DNA from: Temnothorax longispinosus
Lineage: Eukaryota > Arthropoda > Insecta > Hymenoptera > Formicidae
Length of the DNA: 64,000 bases
Reading direction: 5' to 3'
Assembly: GCF_030848805.1 (NCBI RefSeq)
Contig: NC_092369.1
Coordinates: 7,167,199-7,231,198, forward strand
Shown here: one piece after another, positions 22,024 to 34,800 of the stretch
Position numbering within the stretch: the first letter of the stretch is position 1
Layout: each line of letters starts with the position of its first letter
Position numbers and translations under genes: made by a program
Notes under the pieces: generated by a model
Database searches by the model: none
What the model saw: the letters and a program-made list of their open reading frames with translations, nothing else
What the model was told of the DNA's origin: nothing

Positions 22024-23843
22024 GTAGGTGCAAAACGCCGCGAGCCTCCGCGCGATCGACCGCATACTGACGCCACATGGCTTTTTTTTAGTCGTAGTGC
22101 CTAACCCCACGAGGTAACCGATTGTAGAGCGAATTATAAGTGTCGTTTCGTTACCGGACAGAGGACCGAGAGTAATAATTCTAGTCGGCGAGATAGGAAG
22201 GTCGTCACTCTGACATTCGCTTGCGCATTTCCGTACGTATCCTAGCGTACACCTAGGAAGGGTTTGTACATCGGTATAATCACGCCCTTTGCGGAAGCGA
22301 ATGCGGGTGTTTCTCGGGGTTAAACTTCGTGTCTCGTCCTTTTTTTTCGCTCTTTCTCTCTCTTTTTTTGGCTTTTCGAGAAACGCAGATTACACCTTCG
22401 GGTTTATTCGTTCACGTAACGTCACAATAATGCAATCCACGAATATAATTCACGCATGATAAATGGAAATAAACATGCATGCTCGATACTCCTTTTACCG
22501 AATGTCTCGCGATCTCGTTTATAGGTACCTTTACTGATGGATGACGATACGATTGCTTTCGGGGAGGAAGAGGAGGCCGCCCAGAATGCCAACAGGCTTA
22601 AGTACTATTAACGAAGATATATCTCTAAATGGAAGTGCGCCATACTTCTGTAAGATAAAATGTTGTCCTCTTATAATTCTAGACACCCGTACGTTACGCT
22701 GTTTCACTTGGCCTTCAGGATAGCGGCTATAATAGTTTATTTGTTTTGCGGTTTGTTTTCAAATAGTTTTATAGCGAGCTTTGTAACAGTGGTACTACTT
22801 TTATCGATGGATTTTTGGACCGTTAAAAATATTACGGGAAGATTAATGGTCGGCCTTAGATGGTGGAATTATGTGGATGACGATGGCAAAAGTCATTGGA
22901 TCTTTGAGTCTCGAAAGGTTCGCTTATTGTATACACATTTATGTATATTTTGATTCATGTCATTACGTATACAAGTCTCGGATTAACAAGAAAGTGCCTC
23001 TTTTCTACCTCTTTCGGCGTTGTGACGAGAAAATCATTTAATTCTGTATTTCAACGAGATACGAAGCCTATGTCATGTTATCACATTTTATATCACATAA
23101 GTTCCACTTACGTAGATTTATATTGAAATGTAGCTTTCAATTATCGAGTATATTTTTTCATTTGTCACGTTCCAGTAAACGCTGATTTAACTGGATCGAG
23201 TAGTTCAAGGTTTACCAGCTGTTATATTTTTATGCCCTTGGCACTTTCTAAAACTATTTATACGCATTATTCAATAAGTAGATAGTTACCTGACAAATTT
23301 ATGTCCCAGCTGCAGTTTTGTTATTCATAAAATGTGTAGAGAGTAAAATATACATACATAGTTGACGTAGCTTACTTAAATATGATTTTCACATGTGTAA
23401 ATCCAATTGTCTGCTATGTGCCCTGTGTTTCAGGGTGTACAACAGAACCGTATTAATGCGACTGAGGCGCGAATCTTTTGGTTGGCCCTGATCTTATGCC
23501 CACTTTTTTGGTCAATGCTATTCATTGCGGCATTATTTGGTTTTAAATTCAAGTGGCTTCTCCTCGTTTGCATTGCCATAGTTTTAAATGGTGCGAATCT
23601 GTATGGCTATATTAAATGTAAAATGGGAAATGATCAAAACATTTCAGCGGCCACAAGTGATTTCATCAGGAAACAAGTGTTGCAAAATGTATATATTTTT
23701 ACGACACAAAATAATTGTTTTCTTTTTGTACTTAGGTATCATTCTTACTTAATTCATTTTGCTCTCTCTCTCCCTAGGTTACTTCCATAATGAGTAGGAG
23801 TCCACCAACGAATAATTCCACTCAACCAACTAATGTAATATAG
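22009..23843 (+). CDS. Golgi apparatus membrane protein TVP23 homologue (FAM18)
   Basis: Five coding exons (22009-22023, 22525-22601, 22683-22917, 23434-23688, 23778-23843) join in frame into a complete 215-residue protein, MASATVPLLMDDD to QPTNVI. The acidic N-terminus is followed by KHPYVTLFHLAFRIAAIIVY, a second hydrophobic helix, the family signature DFWTVKNITGRLMVGLRWWN, DGKSHWIFESRK, and two more membrane helices ending GANLYGYIKCK. Human TVP23 proteins are of similar length. TVP23 proteins are multi-pass membrane proteins of late Golgi/endosomal vesicles; yeast Tvp23 acts in vesicle trafficking, but its biochemical role is unclear. Exon 1 codes only five residues. A polyadenylation signal lies at 23972. 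The gene is divergent to ZIP11 and convergent with Lar. Confidence 0.95.
22525..22601 (+). CDS. TVP23 exon 2 (acidic N-terminal segment)
   Basis: The exon encodes VPLLMDDDTIAFGEEEE and on to ANRLK. The acceptor is TTTATAG/GTACC and the donor CTTAA/GTACTA. Joining to exon 3 gives the codon AAA and then HPYVTLF. The following intron is only 81 bp. Confidence 0.85.
22683..22917 (+). CDS. TVP23 exon 3 (TM1-TM2 and GRLMVGLRWWN signature)
   Basis: It encodes HPYVTLFHLAFRIAAI through DGKSHWIFESRK. The acceptor is ATTCTAG/A. The donor AAG/GTTCGC is non-consensus after +2, yet the junction to exon 4 keeps the frame. Confidence 0.92.
23434..23688 (+). CDS. TVP23 exon 4 (TM3-TM4)
   Basis: It encodes GVQQNRINATEARIFWLAL, two hydrophobic helices and GANLYGYIKCK, ending LQN. 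The acceptor is GTGTTTCAG and the donor AAT/GTATAT. Exactly 85 codons, phase 0 at both ends. Confidence 0.94.
23778..23843 (+). CDS. TVP23 exon 5 (C-terminus and stop)
   Basis: It encodes VTSIMSRSPPTNNSTQPTNVI followed by TAG. The acceptor is CTCTCCCTAG. A polar, poorly conserved tail is usual in the family. Confidence 0.88.
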   Translation, partial: VTSIMSRSPPTNNSTQPTNVI

Positions 23844-23971
23844 ATTTATAAATTTTGAAACATTAATGTATGTGTGCGTGTATCATTGAAAATTTATATT
23901 CACATGATAATTTAATATTTGCAAATGTTTGTACATACAACGTTAGACAGTATCTCTTAAGTATTATATAA

Positions 23972-23977
23972 AATAAA
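23972..23977 (+). terminator. TVP23 polyadenylation signal AATAAA
   Basis: A canonical AATAAA about 130 bp after the stop codon, followed by a short GT/T-rich stretch. No other plus-strand AATAAA is closer to the stop. Confidence 0.7.
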
Positions 23978-26900
23978 CCGTTGTCAATCTTCACGTTCTA
24001 CATTATTGTTATTTGACGAGATGCCTGTTTATCCATTATCCAGTCCGTCGTTTTCCTTGACGTCACCAAAAGTGGAAGGGTTAAAATAAACACTTATATT
24101 TGAAAAAGAAGGAAGCATCTTTTATGTTAGTACTAGTTTATTAATGCCGCAAGGCAATACATAATGTACACGTTATTTTTCCTTGTCAACAGACTCTTCC
24201 TATTACACAATATTTATTTTGTATAGTTGTTAATCAGTAACATTGCATTTATCATGTTTTTACCTCAGCCTGTTGTATTCTTTCTGGCAAGAAAGTATCA
24301 CAAAATAATTTCCCATTCTTTCAACGATATTTAGTATTTGACTTATTCTTTGCATTTAAATTCATATTCTTCTTCGGATCCGCGTCACTTTACTGATTCA
24401 TCTACAGATGAATTTGAGAGGCGATCTTATACACAATAACAAACTCGCTATATTGCACGGAGCCTATAGTAGCCGATTGTATTTTATTATATTATCAAAA
24501 CTGCTCCGAAGACACGCGCGAGTTGTATACGTTTTCAAGAAGAAGAATACAACAAACCACATATCGTTTGCTATACATTTTAGATCATTAAAAAATTAAA
24601 GACTAACAAGGGTTACGGTACTAAAATACAACATACACGAAAGTTTCGGAATGATACAAAAAACTTAGTGTAACATTACAATTATTATGTTATAATATAA
24701 ATGTACGAATATTTTGTGGACTTCCTTGTAGCAGTAAATTTTAGTGAGTACAGTTTAACGATATCAATTTATAACTAGTAGTATATTTATACAATAATTC
24801 AATTTCGTTTTTTTTTTTTTTTTAACATATTTTAGCTTGGGACTTTAAACGTGAAGCCATTAAGAAAGTTGGCAAAGTACATGTGTTGAGAATAATTACA
24901 TTGAAATTTCGAAATTTATAAGATCCTCACGAAAGTTCTGCCAAGTTTAACGCTATTAAAACTTAATACGCTTTACAGTATTCTAAGAAGACTCTTTAGT
25001 GGGATGAAACGCTCAATGATTTGTTACAGATGAATACTTATAATAATGATTTGAAAGTTATTTTTAGCAAAAGTCTTTTTCTCTTTTTAAGAACATTATA
25101 ATAAAAACCACAGTGTGTACACGGCGTTTGACTTTTAAAGTTTAAAAGCTACTGATTCTTGAGAAATGATCCCACAGCGAGAACTACTTCATCAAAATTA
25201 GCAATTAAAATAATTTTGCTTCGTGAACTTGGAATGATTAATTGTACAATAACGAGATAAAAATATTTCAATGGAAATAAGTTAGTGTTATTTACAGATG
25301 AAACTTTCCAATGTACAACTTATAATTGTTCATATATCATCCATTCTTATATCCTAATGTCCTAAAACATATTGTTTTGAGTTTTGTGTTTAGCGTTTTC
25401 AGCGTCATATGTTGCAAGAGAGCTGTTAAACGTTATCCAGTCATACACCATGTATAACATTTCATTAACAATGTCTTGAGGAGTCTTGAGGAGTGTGAGT
25501 CTTTAAATACCGATTACAGTCTTCAAAATTATGCATACGAAAAAAAGAAATAAAAATATTGGTGAAACCTTTCCTGCCGTTTGAAAATAATCACAACTTA
25601 ATTTGCTTGAAAACGTTTAGTAGGAGCATATTATATAAAAATTTTTGCTAAAGCAATGTTTGTAATAAACTGAAATTATAAGAAAAGCAATTATACAAAA
25701 ACTATTGTATAAATACATAATTCTTTCAAAATAAGATGCTGCATGTCAAAGTAAATACCTGGTTATGGTTACATTCTGAAGGCCAAATATTAAGTCGTAA
25801 TAAAGGATCTACTGCCATTGCCCCAGAAATATTTAACGTGATAACTTAAAATACATCGTTTATTTAAAATGTTACTGTTATGTAATGAACTTTGAGACAT
25901 AAGGCAAATCGTAATTATTTTTATAACTAGTATTATTATGCATTAAGTAATACTATTACCGTTATACTATAAATTAGTGATGGTTTAACAGGCAGTGAAA
26001 AATTGGATGTAATTACTTATAAAATTACGTACATTTTAATATAAAATAAATTAAGTACTTTTTCAAGCACAAAAAGTACATGGTATTAATTGCTATATGA
26101 AATGTGGCCCTCAGTTTGTTAACAAAAGAAAAAAAATATAACACTAAAGCGAATAAGTAATTTTTTTTCAGAATCCAATCCATAAAGGAATGCTCTGTTC
26201 GAAAGCCGTTGTATAAAAGTACATTTGTTAAATGCGATAAGTATAATTTAAAAAATACTCTACTTAAAAAAGTATTTAAAAAAGTGTAAAAATGGTGAAT
26301 AAAAGATATAGAGAGAATACAGGTAGATACAACGTACTGAGTAGATTACACATTTTTTTGTTAAAACTTAACACGGTAGTCTGGAAAATACCTATATCTT
26401 CTTAAACATCTTCATGTCCTTATGCACACTCGCATCTCTTATGATATTTATATATGTATATGTATATCTATGTATATATTACTTATCATTTTATATATAT
26501 ATTTATATAATGTTACTAATGACAAACGGTGCAGTTATGTACATTTAGTCACAGTTCCTAACCCTCGAACCACAATAACTAATGGAAAAAGGAGTATATT
26601 CGAGCAAAATTGTATAAAATCGTGTAATTGCATTATTGTGTGGCATTTCACATGTAGTTTCAAAATATTAGAAATATTTCATAGGTATAGAATCGTTACA
26701 GCCAAAAGAATGCCAAAAACCAGAAAAAATTCTTGATTGATAAATTACTTTATTTAGATGACGTTACGTTCCTTATTGTACCCTTTTTTAATTGGTATTT
26801 TCTAAAATGTTGACTCTAAGATATATTTGCTATACCAAATAGTATTACCAATAGTATATCATGTAGATTTCGAAAGTGTAATCGAGCGCACAATTATTGT

Positions 26901-28747
26901 CCTCGTAAACTGGAGAGTTTGCAACTTTAAATTGCAATACGTGTATCCGAAGTCGTGATTAATATACAAAATGGATAATGTCACGGCAAAAGTGAATAAC
27001 TCGCGCTTTTATAAAATTATCTACGATTCTGTAGAATCACTAGTCATGTTGATAAATGCGTAAGAAAAGACATTCGAATATATTATTAATTCGCCAGTAC
27101 AGCCAGTGATTCTATATAATTATTAGAAATCTTATAGAACTACCGAATTAAATATTCTCACCGTAACAAATATATAATGTAGCGATGTTCTTCATTATAT
27201 GTTCTTGGCATTGATCTGGCATTTGAAAAAGAAAAGGTATATATTGCAAATGTTGATGGTTTCACGTACAATGAACAATGAATACTCAGCGTAAATTTGA
27301 TTTTAATATAAGGTATTCGTAAGCCAAAAAACATTGAACCGATGCAAATGTAATTGAATTTATGACTATTTTAATATATTTGAATGGCAAGTAGAAATAT
27401 TCGAGGTAGAAGCTACGTTGGAACTTTGTACATAAGGGTATCGAGGGCTCGGGAGAACAGTACACGAATTCAACATACAGTGCTTCTATTTAAATTAGTT
27501 TCTTTCTCTTCTTTTATAGAAACGTGCGCAAATTCACTTGCGCACCTTTCATTGAATAGGCACCGTTTCCTTTCATCCTTCTTTCACTCGGGTCCTTCTT
27601 TCATCCTCATTTCCCTAATGGCGTCGCTTAATCTATCCTTAAAAACAATTTCTTATAATCTATCTAACATTATTATAATGAGAAGATCTCTACTGTTCAT
27701 AAGTGAGTACAGCATTAATAATTGTCAATTTGGCAGTATGGCAATTTTTTTTGTTTCTTGTGAGCGGAAATTTTCATCTCTCTCTTTCTTTCTTTATTTT
27801 GTAATGGCTACAGAAAGGTTACTCGACTGGTTTTTCAATCCATTTTTCTTTCTACATTAGTAAGTACTCGTGGAATATGCCACGTACGGTGAATGGTAGG
27901 TTCTTATTTTCTTGATGTGCGTTTCGGTACTCTCTCACAGACACGGACATCGACATCGAGACCATTTCGTTCCTCTATGCAATTCGTTATTGAAGGAAGC
28001 ACTCTTAAACCTCGATAAACAGGAAAGGTTTTGATCTTCATTGTCTTAGTTTGTAAGAGATACTATGCACGGAAAATGCATCATGTTTCAAGTGGGAGAG
28101 ATATGGTCGTAATAATTTTCAGTCTATCTTAAAATTAGATTATCTAGACCTTAAAAAATGCTTTTGCGAATGATCGACTTGACAATGGGATATGTTCCAA
28201 TTTACTAATTCGCGAATATAATCCTACGCGATTATGACGGCTCGTAATTTTGATTACATCGTCGTACTTAGCTGATTGATTCTTCGACGTGAGAGAATGC
28301 CTGAGAATTAAGAATCCGCTTTGTTCGCGTAAAAGAAAAGAATGTATCTACGTGACACCGTACGATCGCTCGTGGAACCACGCGTATTGTACGTACTTCT
28401 AAACGGCAGTTTTGACTCGCGTCACCACGAGGGAACTTTCAAATCTAGTTTCTAAAAAGAGATTAGCCTAAACCGAGTGCTTCTCAGCACGGGTATTTGC
28501 TATATCAGAAGTGAAAATTTCCGGCATATTTGCATTTACTGCAACACCATTGACTAAACATTTCATCTCTATATTAACTGCCCACGACACTAGTAATCGC
28601 GTTGCTCTACTGTATTTGTCCTTGGAAGGTACGAGTATGTCACACGACTTTATTGTACTAGACACGTCGTACTTTTGCTCTCTCGATATCTCTTTGTCGG
28701 TCTCGCTTATCCCTCGACAGATCCCTCTGCTCGCGAGTGTCGGCTTG
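23978..28747. other. Convergent spacer, probably Lar 3' UTR
   Basis: About 4.8 kb of AT-rich sequence between the TVP23 poly(A) signal and the Lar stop codon. No coding exon was recognised; the 158-codon plus-strand frame at 27384-27860 lacks domain features. Several minus-strand AATAAA words exist (for example 24137-24142), so the Lar 3' UTR could be up to about 4.6 kb, but its end cannot be fixed from sequence. Confidence 0.55.
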
Positions 28748-28816
28748 TCAGTTGGCGTAATGATCGAAGGAGCCTAAATACTCCAAACTAGCTCGATAGC
28801 AGAACTGATATTGATC
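28748..28816 (-). CDS. Lar: Lar last coding exon (C-terminus of PTP D2)
   Basis: The exon encodes DQYQFCYRASLEYLGSFDHY then AN and TGA, the conserved C-terminus of LAR-family receptors. The acceptor is CTTATCACAG/GATCAA. It is 23 codons including stop, phase 0 with the preceding MVQTE. Confidence 0.95.
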   Translation of the reverse strand, partial: DQYQFCYRASLEYLGSFDHYAN

Positions 28817-31800
28817 CTGTGATAAGAATATCGCAAATGAGATATCACGCAGTTATATACATTATAAATACTTTACAAAGCATTGAAATTAGGAGTTTAC
28901 GAACCTCGGTTTGAACCATAGCTGGACGTTGCGTGCGTAATATTCTCACAGTTTGGAATATATCGACCACACCTTCGTACTGCATTCGCTCCAATACGAT
29001 GCTAAGCGTTATGAAGACACCTGTCCTTCCCACACCGGCACTGCAGTGCACGGTGATCGGTCCGTCCTGGCCGAATTGTTCCTTCGTTTTGTGCACCTGT
29101 CCAATAAAGTCGATGAAACCATCGCCGGATTTCGGCACACCCTGTTCCGGCCAGTCGATGAACTGGAATTGCCTGACCGTGCGACTGGCCCCGTCGCGCG
29201 CATCCGTCACCTTGAACTCTCGCAGAATGTATTGCGGCATGTTGTACTCCGCGATCGGGTCCACGACGAAACATTGATAACGGATAGATCGATCGGACGG
29301 CCAGTACTGGTGGCACTTCTCTCGGCCCATCTCTTTCAATTTCGTCAGCATAACGACGATCGTGGAATTATGCTCCCACAGCATACGCCAGAAATCGTCA
29401 GTGGTATCGCACAGAGGACCTTGCGTAGCTATATAGGCGCCGCGATAACGATATCCATCGATCAGGCTCGCGTTTATGTAATCAGATCCTTCGATATTAC
29501 GTTGTGACTGTAGGAATACTCTGGTGCATTCGTAAGGCAGAATATGGACCAATCGATTCTTGTGTTTATTACATGGCAGGTTCGCGGATATAAATCTGGT
29601 CGAGTCAGCCTTGATGTTGGAAAGTTTCTTGAATTCCAGTTCCATTCCAGTTATATTGTCGATTTCCGGCTGCATGAGCTTTTGAATGTGAGAATGTAGA
29701 TTTCTAGCCGGTACTTCCGTGTTGCCGCAAATCACCGCCTCCAGCAGGGCATCGTGAATGAAGATGTACTGATCCTCCGTCTGTACCATGTAATTCCTCT
29801 GAGCACGTAGGCACGTGACGTGGCCATATATGTCGATCATTTTCTCGTGTTTGATTCTTTCTAACATTGAGTCTATCACGATGAAACAGCCAGTTCTTCC
29901 TACGCCCGCGCTACAGTGCACCACCAATGGTCCACTGTCGGGCACATTGAGGGATCTAACTCTGCGCAAGAACTGCAAGAACGGTGCGGGGTGTTCTGGC
30001 ACGCCGTGATCGGGCCAAGCTGTAAATTGCAGCTGCTTTATCTCCCGTCGCTCGGAATAACCTGCTCGGCAAACCTGGAACGTGCGAATGCAGTAGGTTG
30101 CTAGTTCTTGAACATCGCTGATGGTCACAGTCATCTGTCCGTAAGTCTCGGATCCTCTGGTAGGCCAATACTGATCGCACTTTATCCTCGTTCTCTCTTC
30201 CAACTTCGTCATCATCACGATCGTGCTGGTGCGCAATTCCCAACACATGCGCCAGAAGTCTCCGAACGTTTCCTGCAACGGTCCCTGGGTAGCCACGTAT
30301 GCGTTCTGCTTTCTGTAACCGTCGCAGTAATTGGCGTTGATATAATCGGAGCCCGGCATACCGTCAACTGTCTGAAGGATTACTCGCGAGTGATCATACG
30401 CGATTACATTGGCGTAACGATTCTTCGACGCGTTGACTTCCATATTGGAATGGTCCCACGTGAATTGTTGGCCAGGTTCTATTGACTCATATTCTTGACT
30501 GAACTTGAGATTGTCATTCGCTTTCAGGCGTTCAATGTGATTGCCTAGTTCGCTAATAGGAATCGGTGGATGTGAAATCATGCCAGGGGTTTGGAAATTT
30601 AGTCGCCGCATTTCGACCGGATCCGACGGTGCGTGATTAGAGCTTATATCTGCTGCCATGAGCGGTCGTGTAACGGCTGCTTGATCCGGTGCTTTACATG
30701 GCTGTCTTCGTCTGAAATAATTAAGAGAAATTAGATATGCATCCACAATTCAACCGTAAAAACTTTATCTATCTTTCATTAAGAAATGCAACTTACTTTC
30801 TAATAACGAATAAAAGTACAAGGCAAACGCTGACCATCAATGCCGCGATTATAGGACCAACTACCCATACCATGCCTGGTTCTTGACCGCTAGTTTTTAC
30901 AGAAACTTCTGGGTTTCCATCCGGAGGCGTGTTAGGATTTGGCCGACGTGGTGGGTCGCCGGGAGGTACTTCCCTCATGTCCAGAGACAAATATTCAGAA
31001 AACGGTGACGATGTGTACAAATGCTGAAAGAGATATTTTATTCATAATTACAGATTTATTCACAAATAACTTATATAAAAAAATACTCGAATAGCTCCTC
31101 GTATCTTACCTTTCGTGGAGTATCGACTACGGCTCGTACGAATATTCTATAGCGCTTATTTTTGGCGAGCTTTCGGTTTTCATATCCCTCGTAGATGTCT
31201 CCGCTGCCTAAATGAAACGTATACGGAATGTCTCTATGTGGAAACTTAGCAGCTATATAGGGCGCACTTTCTCTTTCCTGCTTAGCACCTTTCCCGCTGA
31301 TCATATCCTCAGTCAGTTCATCCGGCTGTTTATTGGCCGTGCTCTTGTCTTCGGGCACAACGATGAGATAATAGTGCGAGATTGGACCATACTCCTCGGA
31401 AGCTTGCGGTAGGATAACTTGAATGTCCTCGCCGTTGACCACACCGTAGAAGTCCGGCTTCACCATCGGCTTGGGCGCGGCCATCTGCGTAGTAACTGTA
31501 ATCTTCGCCGGTGGTCTGTACTGACCGTCGCGCGGTACAGCGCTCACGTTGACATTATAAGTCGTAAATGGTTGCAGCTCGTTTATTGTCGTACTTGTGA
31601 TTTGAGGTTCCAATAGGATCTGTCTGCGGGGCACGAGCTGTGTTTGCGTTATACCTTGAGAATCCACGAACTCTTTAACAGCATCAAACGAGATTTTGTA
31701 CTTCGTAGGAGTCAGTCTTATGGGTGGGGTCCAGGAGAGGGCCATCGAGTGCGTTGATGAATCCGGCGCTCTGAGGTTCAATGGTACGTCCTCCGGTTTC

Positions 31801-34800
31801 ACCTTCACTGTGACTTTCTCGCTGAGTCTTCCGAGACCAGTCTTGTAGCGCGCTGCTACTGTTATAGCGTACTGCGTGAACTTCTCGAGATTGATCAGAT
31901 CCGCCGATTCCGTCAGACCGACACTCTTTTGCTTCCATTCATCGAGATCCTCCACAGCGGTTGTTGTGTAGAAAATCTGGTAACCGACGATCTTCCCTCT
32001 GTTCGGCACCGGCTCCCACCATACCTCCACGCTGGAGTCCGATGTGGCCACGGCTCTTACGGACATCGGAGCTCGACCGATATCTTTTTCCGTCATTATC
32101 GTGATTTTCTCGGAGTACGGACCGCTGCCTTGCGATGTGTGTGCTCGCACGTGAAAGACGTATTCAGTGTTCTCCTCTAGATTGGTGAATACCGCTCTCG
32201 TCTTGGTCGTGTTTCTATCAATAGTGGTAGAGTGATCGTTCTTTTTGTTGAATTGCACGTCGTATGCGATTATCTGGCCATTTCTGTGCTGCCGAAGCGG
32301 TTTGTCCCATGTCACGCACACAGTATCGGGAGTTTGAAAGAAGTACGACAGGTTTGTCGGTGGCCCGGTTGGCTCGCCTTCCGGGCTGAACCAATACCGT
32401 ACGGTCTCTTGACCAAAGCCGATGTCATTCTTGCCCGCTACTCTGAACTCGTAATCAACGCCTTGTTCTCCTACAGATTTATTATTTATTACAGATTTAT
32501 TATTTGACAAATAACTCATTAAATGGAGGGAGATACAAGTAACTTCAAAATTACCTAGTAAACTGAGCAATTATAGTTATTATCGTAATAAGTATAATAT
32601 CACATCAAACGTAAAGAGAAAAATATATGTTATGTATCTTGAAGAATATTCAATACGAAAATCAATACTATTTTTATATGACATGAAATAATAATTTTTA
32701 TACAATACAGTAGGCTATTAATAAAAAAAATAGTGCATGTTAATTTTTCTCACCGAGATCCGTAATTTTGTACGTATGCTGACGCGTTCCCTCGATAAAT
32801 TCCTCCTTGAGCGTTTGATTTTTTATACCGTATCGAATACGGTATCCCAGCAGGTTACCGTAGATTTGAGTAGGCTGGGCCCATTCGAGCTCCAAGACAT
32901 CGGGGCCTCTGCTTAGGACTCTGAGAAAATATAACGTGCATAGAATTCGATTCAAATTGTTTATGAAGGTACAATATTTCTCGTAGCTTCAAGTAGGCGA
33001 TTCTTACTTTACGTTGACCTGTGGTCTGTTTGGTACACCGCCCGGCGTCCTGACGTGTATCGGTACCGAACGGTCCCCGTCTCCTTTTCGCGTCAATGCC
33101 GCTACCTGCACCGAGTATCTCGTGTCTGGTTGCAATCCGGTGATGTTCACTTCTAGTACGCCGTCATCGTGTACGTCTCGACGTATCGGTTCGTTCAATA
33201 AATCTTTCCCCTGAGAAACCATCATAATTTGTACTACGAGTCCTCGCCCTTACCTGTCTAAGTACTTGCCATTGTTTTCATTTAAACTTCATTTCATTTA
33301 AGCATTCAAAAGAAAGATATTGTTAACAGATGCTGAGATGCTGATAATGTCAGATAATATAGTTTCAAAATTATATTATTTTTTTTTTAATTTTAATTTG
33401 ATTGTTACATTAAAAATATAGGAAAATTTATAAAAAATACTTCGACAATTTTTTCAAATCTTCAAATCACTTTGTGGGATGGATATTTTAATATTTATGA
33501 GACTATACTTGAAATAGAACTATATTCGCGATATTCTTCACAATCTTCCCAATAAATCGTCAAAATTTGTTTATCCGTTATGAAATATTCTATAGAATCG
33601 CTTTAAAGATCTTAGTATCGTGTTACTTAAGACGTATATCCTATTAATACTTGAACAAGAACTGGGAAGGATAAAGGAACTCGCGATAATATTACACGTG
33701 AATAGAGAGACGATAGTGAAGGTAACGGGTTTTATCAGGAAGTTTCGCGTAAGAGCCCAAAACTTCTAACGCTACGCTATTGATCGTGCAGCAGCCGCAA
33801 ACTGACCTCCTCCCTCACTTCTTGCACGTGTATATGATATCCCCGTATGACGCCGTTCTGATCTTTCGCTTTCGGCGGCTGCCACTTGACGTGTATCGCC
33901 GTCGAGTTGATCGGCGTGACTTTGACGTCCTGAGGATCCCCCGGCACTGTAACGCAATCCATAATTAATTCGTGCACTTTACGCTCGTCCGACGCTCACA
34001 CTCACAGACACACGCCCATGTACACCCACAGACGTACGCGGACAGGAGATAATAAATAACGAATTTACTAAACCTGAAATAATAAATAAAAATATCTTTG
34101 TGTGAAATTAAAGAGAAACGCGATCGAAAAGTGAGAAACGAAAGAAATCAAAAGAGTATGTAAGTCATTCACAGTCTGTCCTGTCTGCCGGAAGATCATT
34201 ACGTCATTATTTACATTCCAGAAGCGAAAGAACAACGTGAGAAGCGATAAGCGTAATATGTCGGTAGCGACAAGGTACCTTTGTCATACGATAAAACGTA
34301 TTTAGAGAAAGAAAAGCGAGAAGTAAAATCGGTCTTTATACAATGCGAAAACGTTTCCTCTACATTTCGCGACCGTCCATCCGTCGTCCAATTCGTCGCT
34401 GTAAACGGGGTGGAAAAAAAAGTAGTTGACAGCGAGAACGAGGTAGCAGTGAGATACAATCGAAAAAGGAAACGAAAGTACCAGCGACTGCGGCGGTTGC
34501 AGAGAGAAATCATAAGTAAAATAAAGTTCGCGAACGAAAGAGAGACCATAAGGTAAAAAGAAGAACAAGAAGACGAAGAAAATAGTGGAGAAGGTAATTA
34601 CATGCCGCCAATCACACACGGACAAAACGACGTACAAACAATATTACGAGGCACGTTGTACCCCATGCTCTACGCCCCTTGATACGATTACAATCCTCCA
34701 TTTGAATACCAATAATGCTTTTTTCTCTTTTTTTTTCAATTCTTTTTTTTTTCTTTAGCCCGCGCGCATTCGACTTTGCATATACAAGCGCGCGCGCGTA

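Noticed and set aside
21524..22078. 184-codon minus-strand frame and opposing frames in the divergent promoter
   Set aside because: Arg/Ala/Pro-rich on both strands, as expected for CpG-rich DNA. It overlaps the TVP23 start codon antisense.
27384..27860. 158-codon plus-strand frame downstream of TVP23
   Set aside because: Hydrophobic but without a family match; lies in probable Lar 3' UTR and has no promoter or splice evidence.
28953..29507. 184-codon plus-strand frame
   Set aside because: Antisense shadow of the Lar D2 phosphatase exon.
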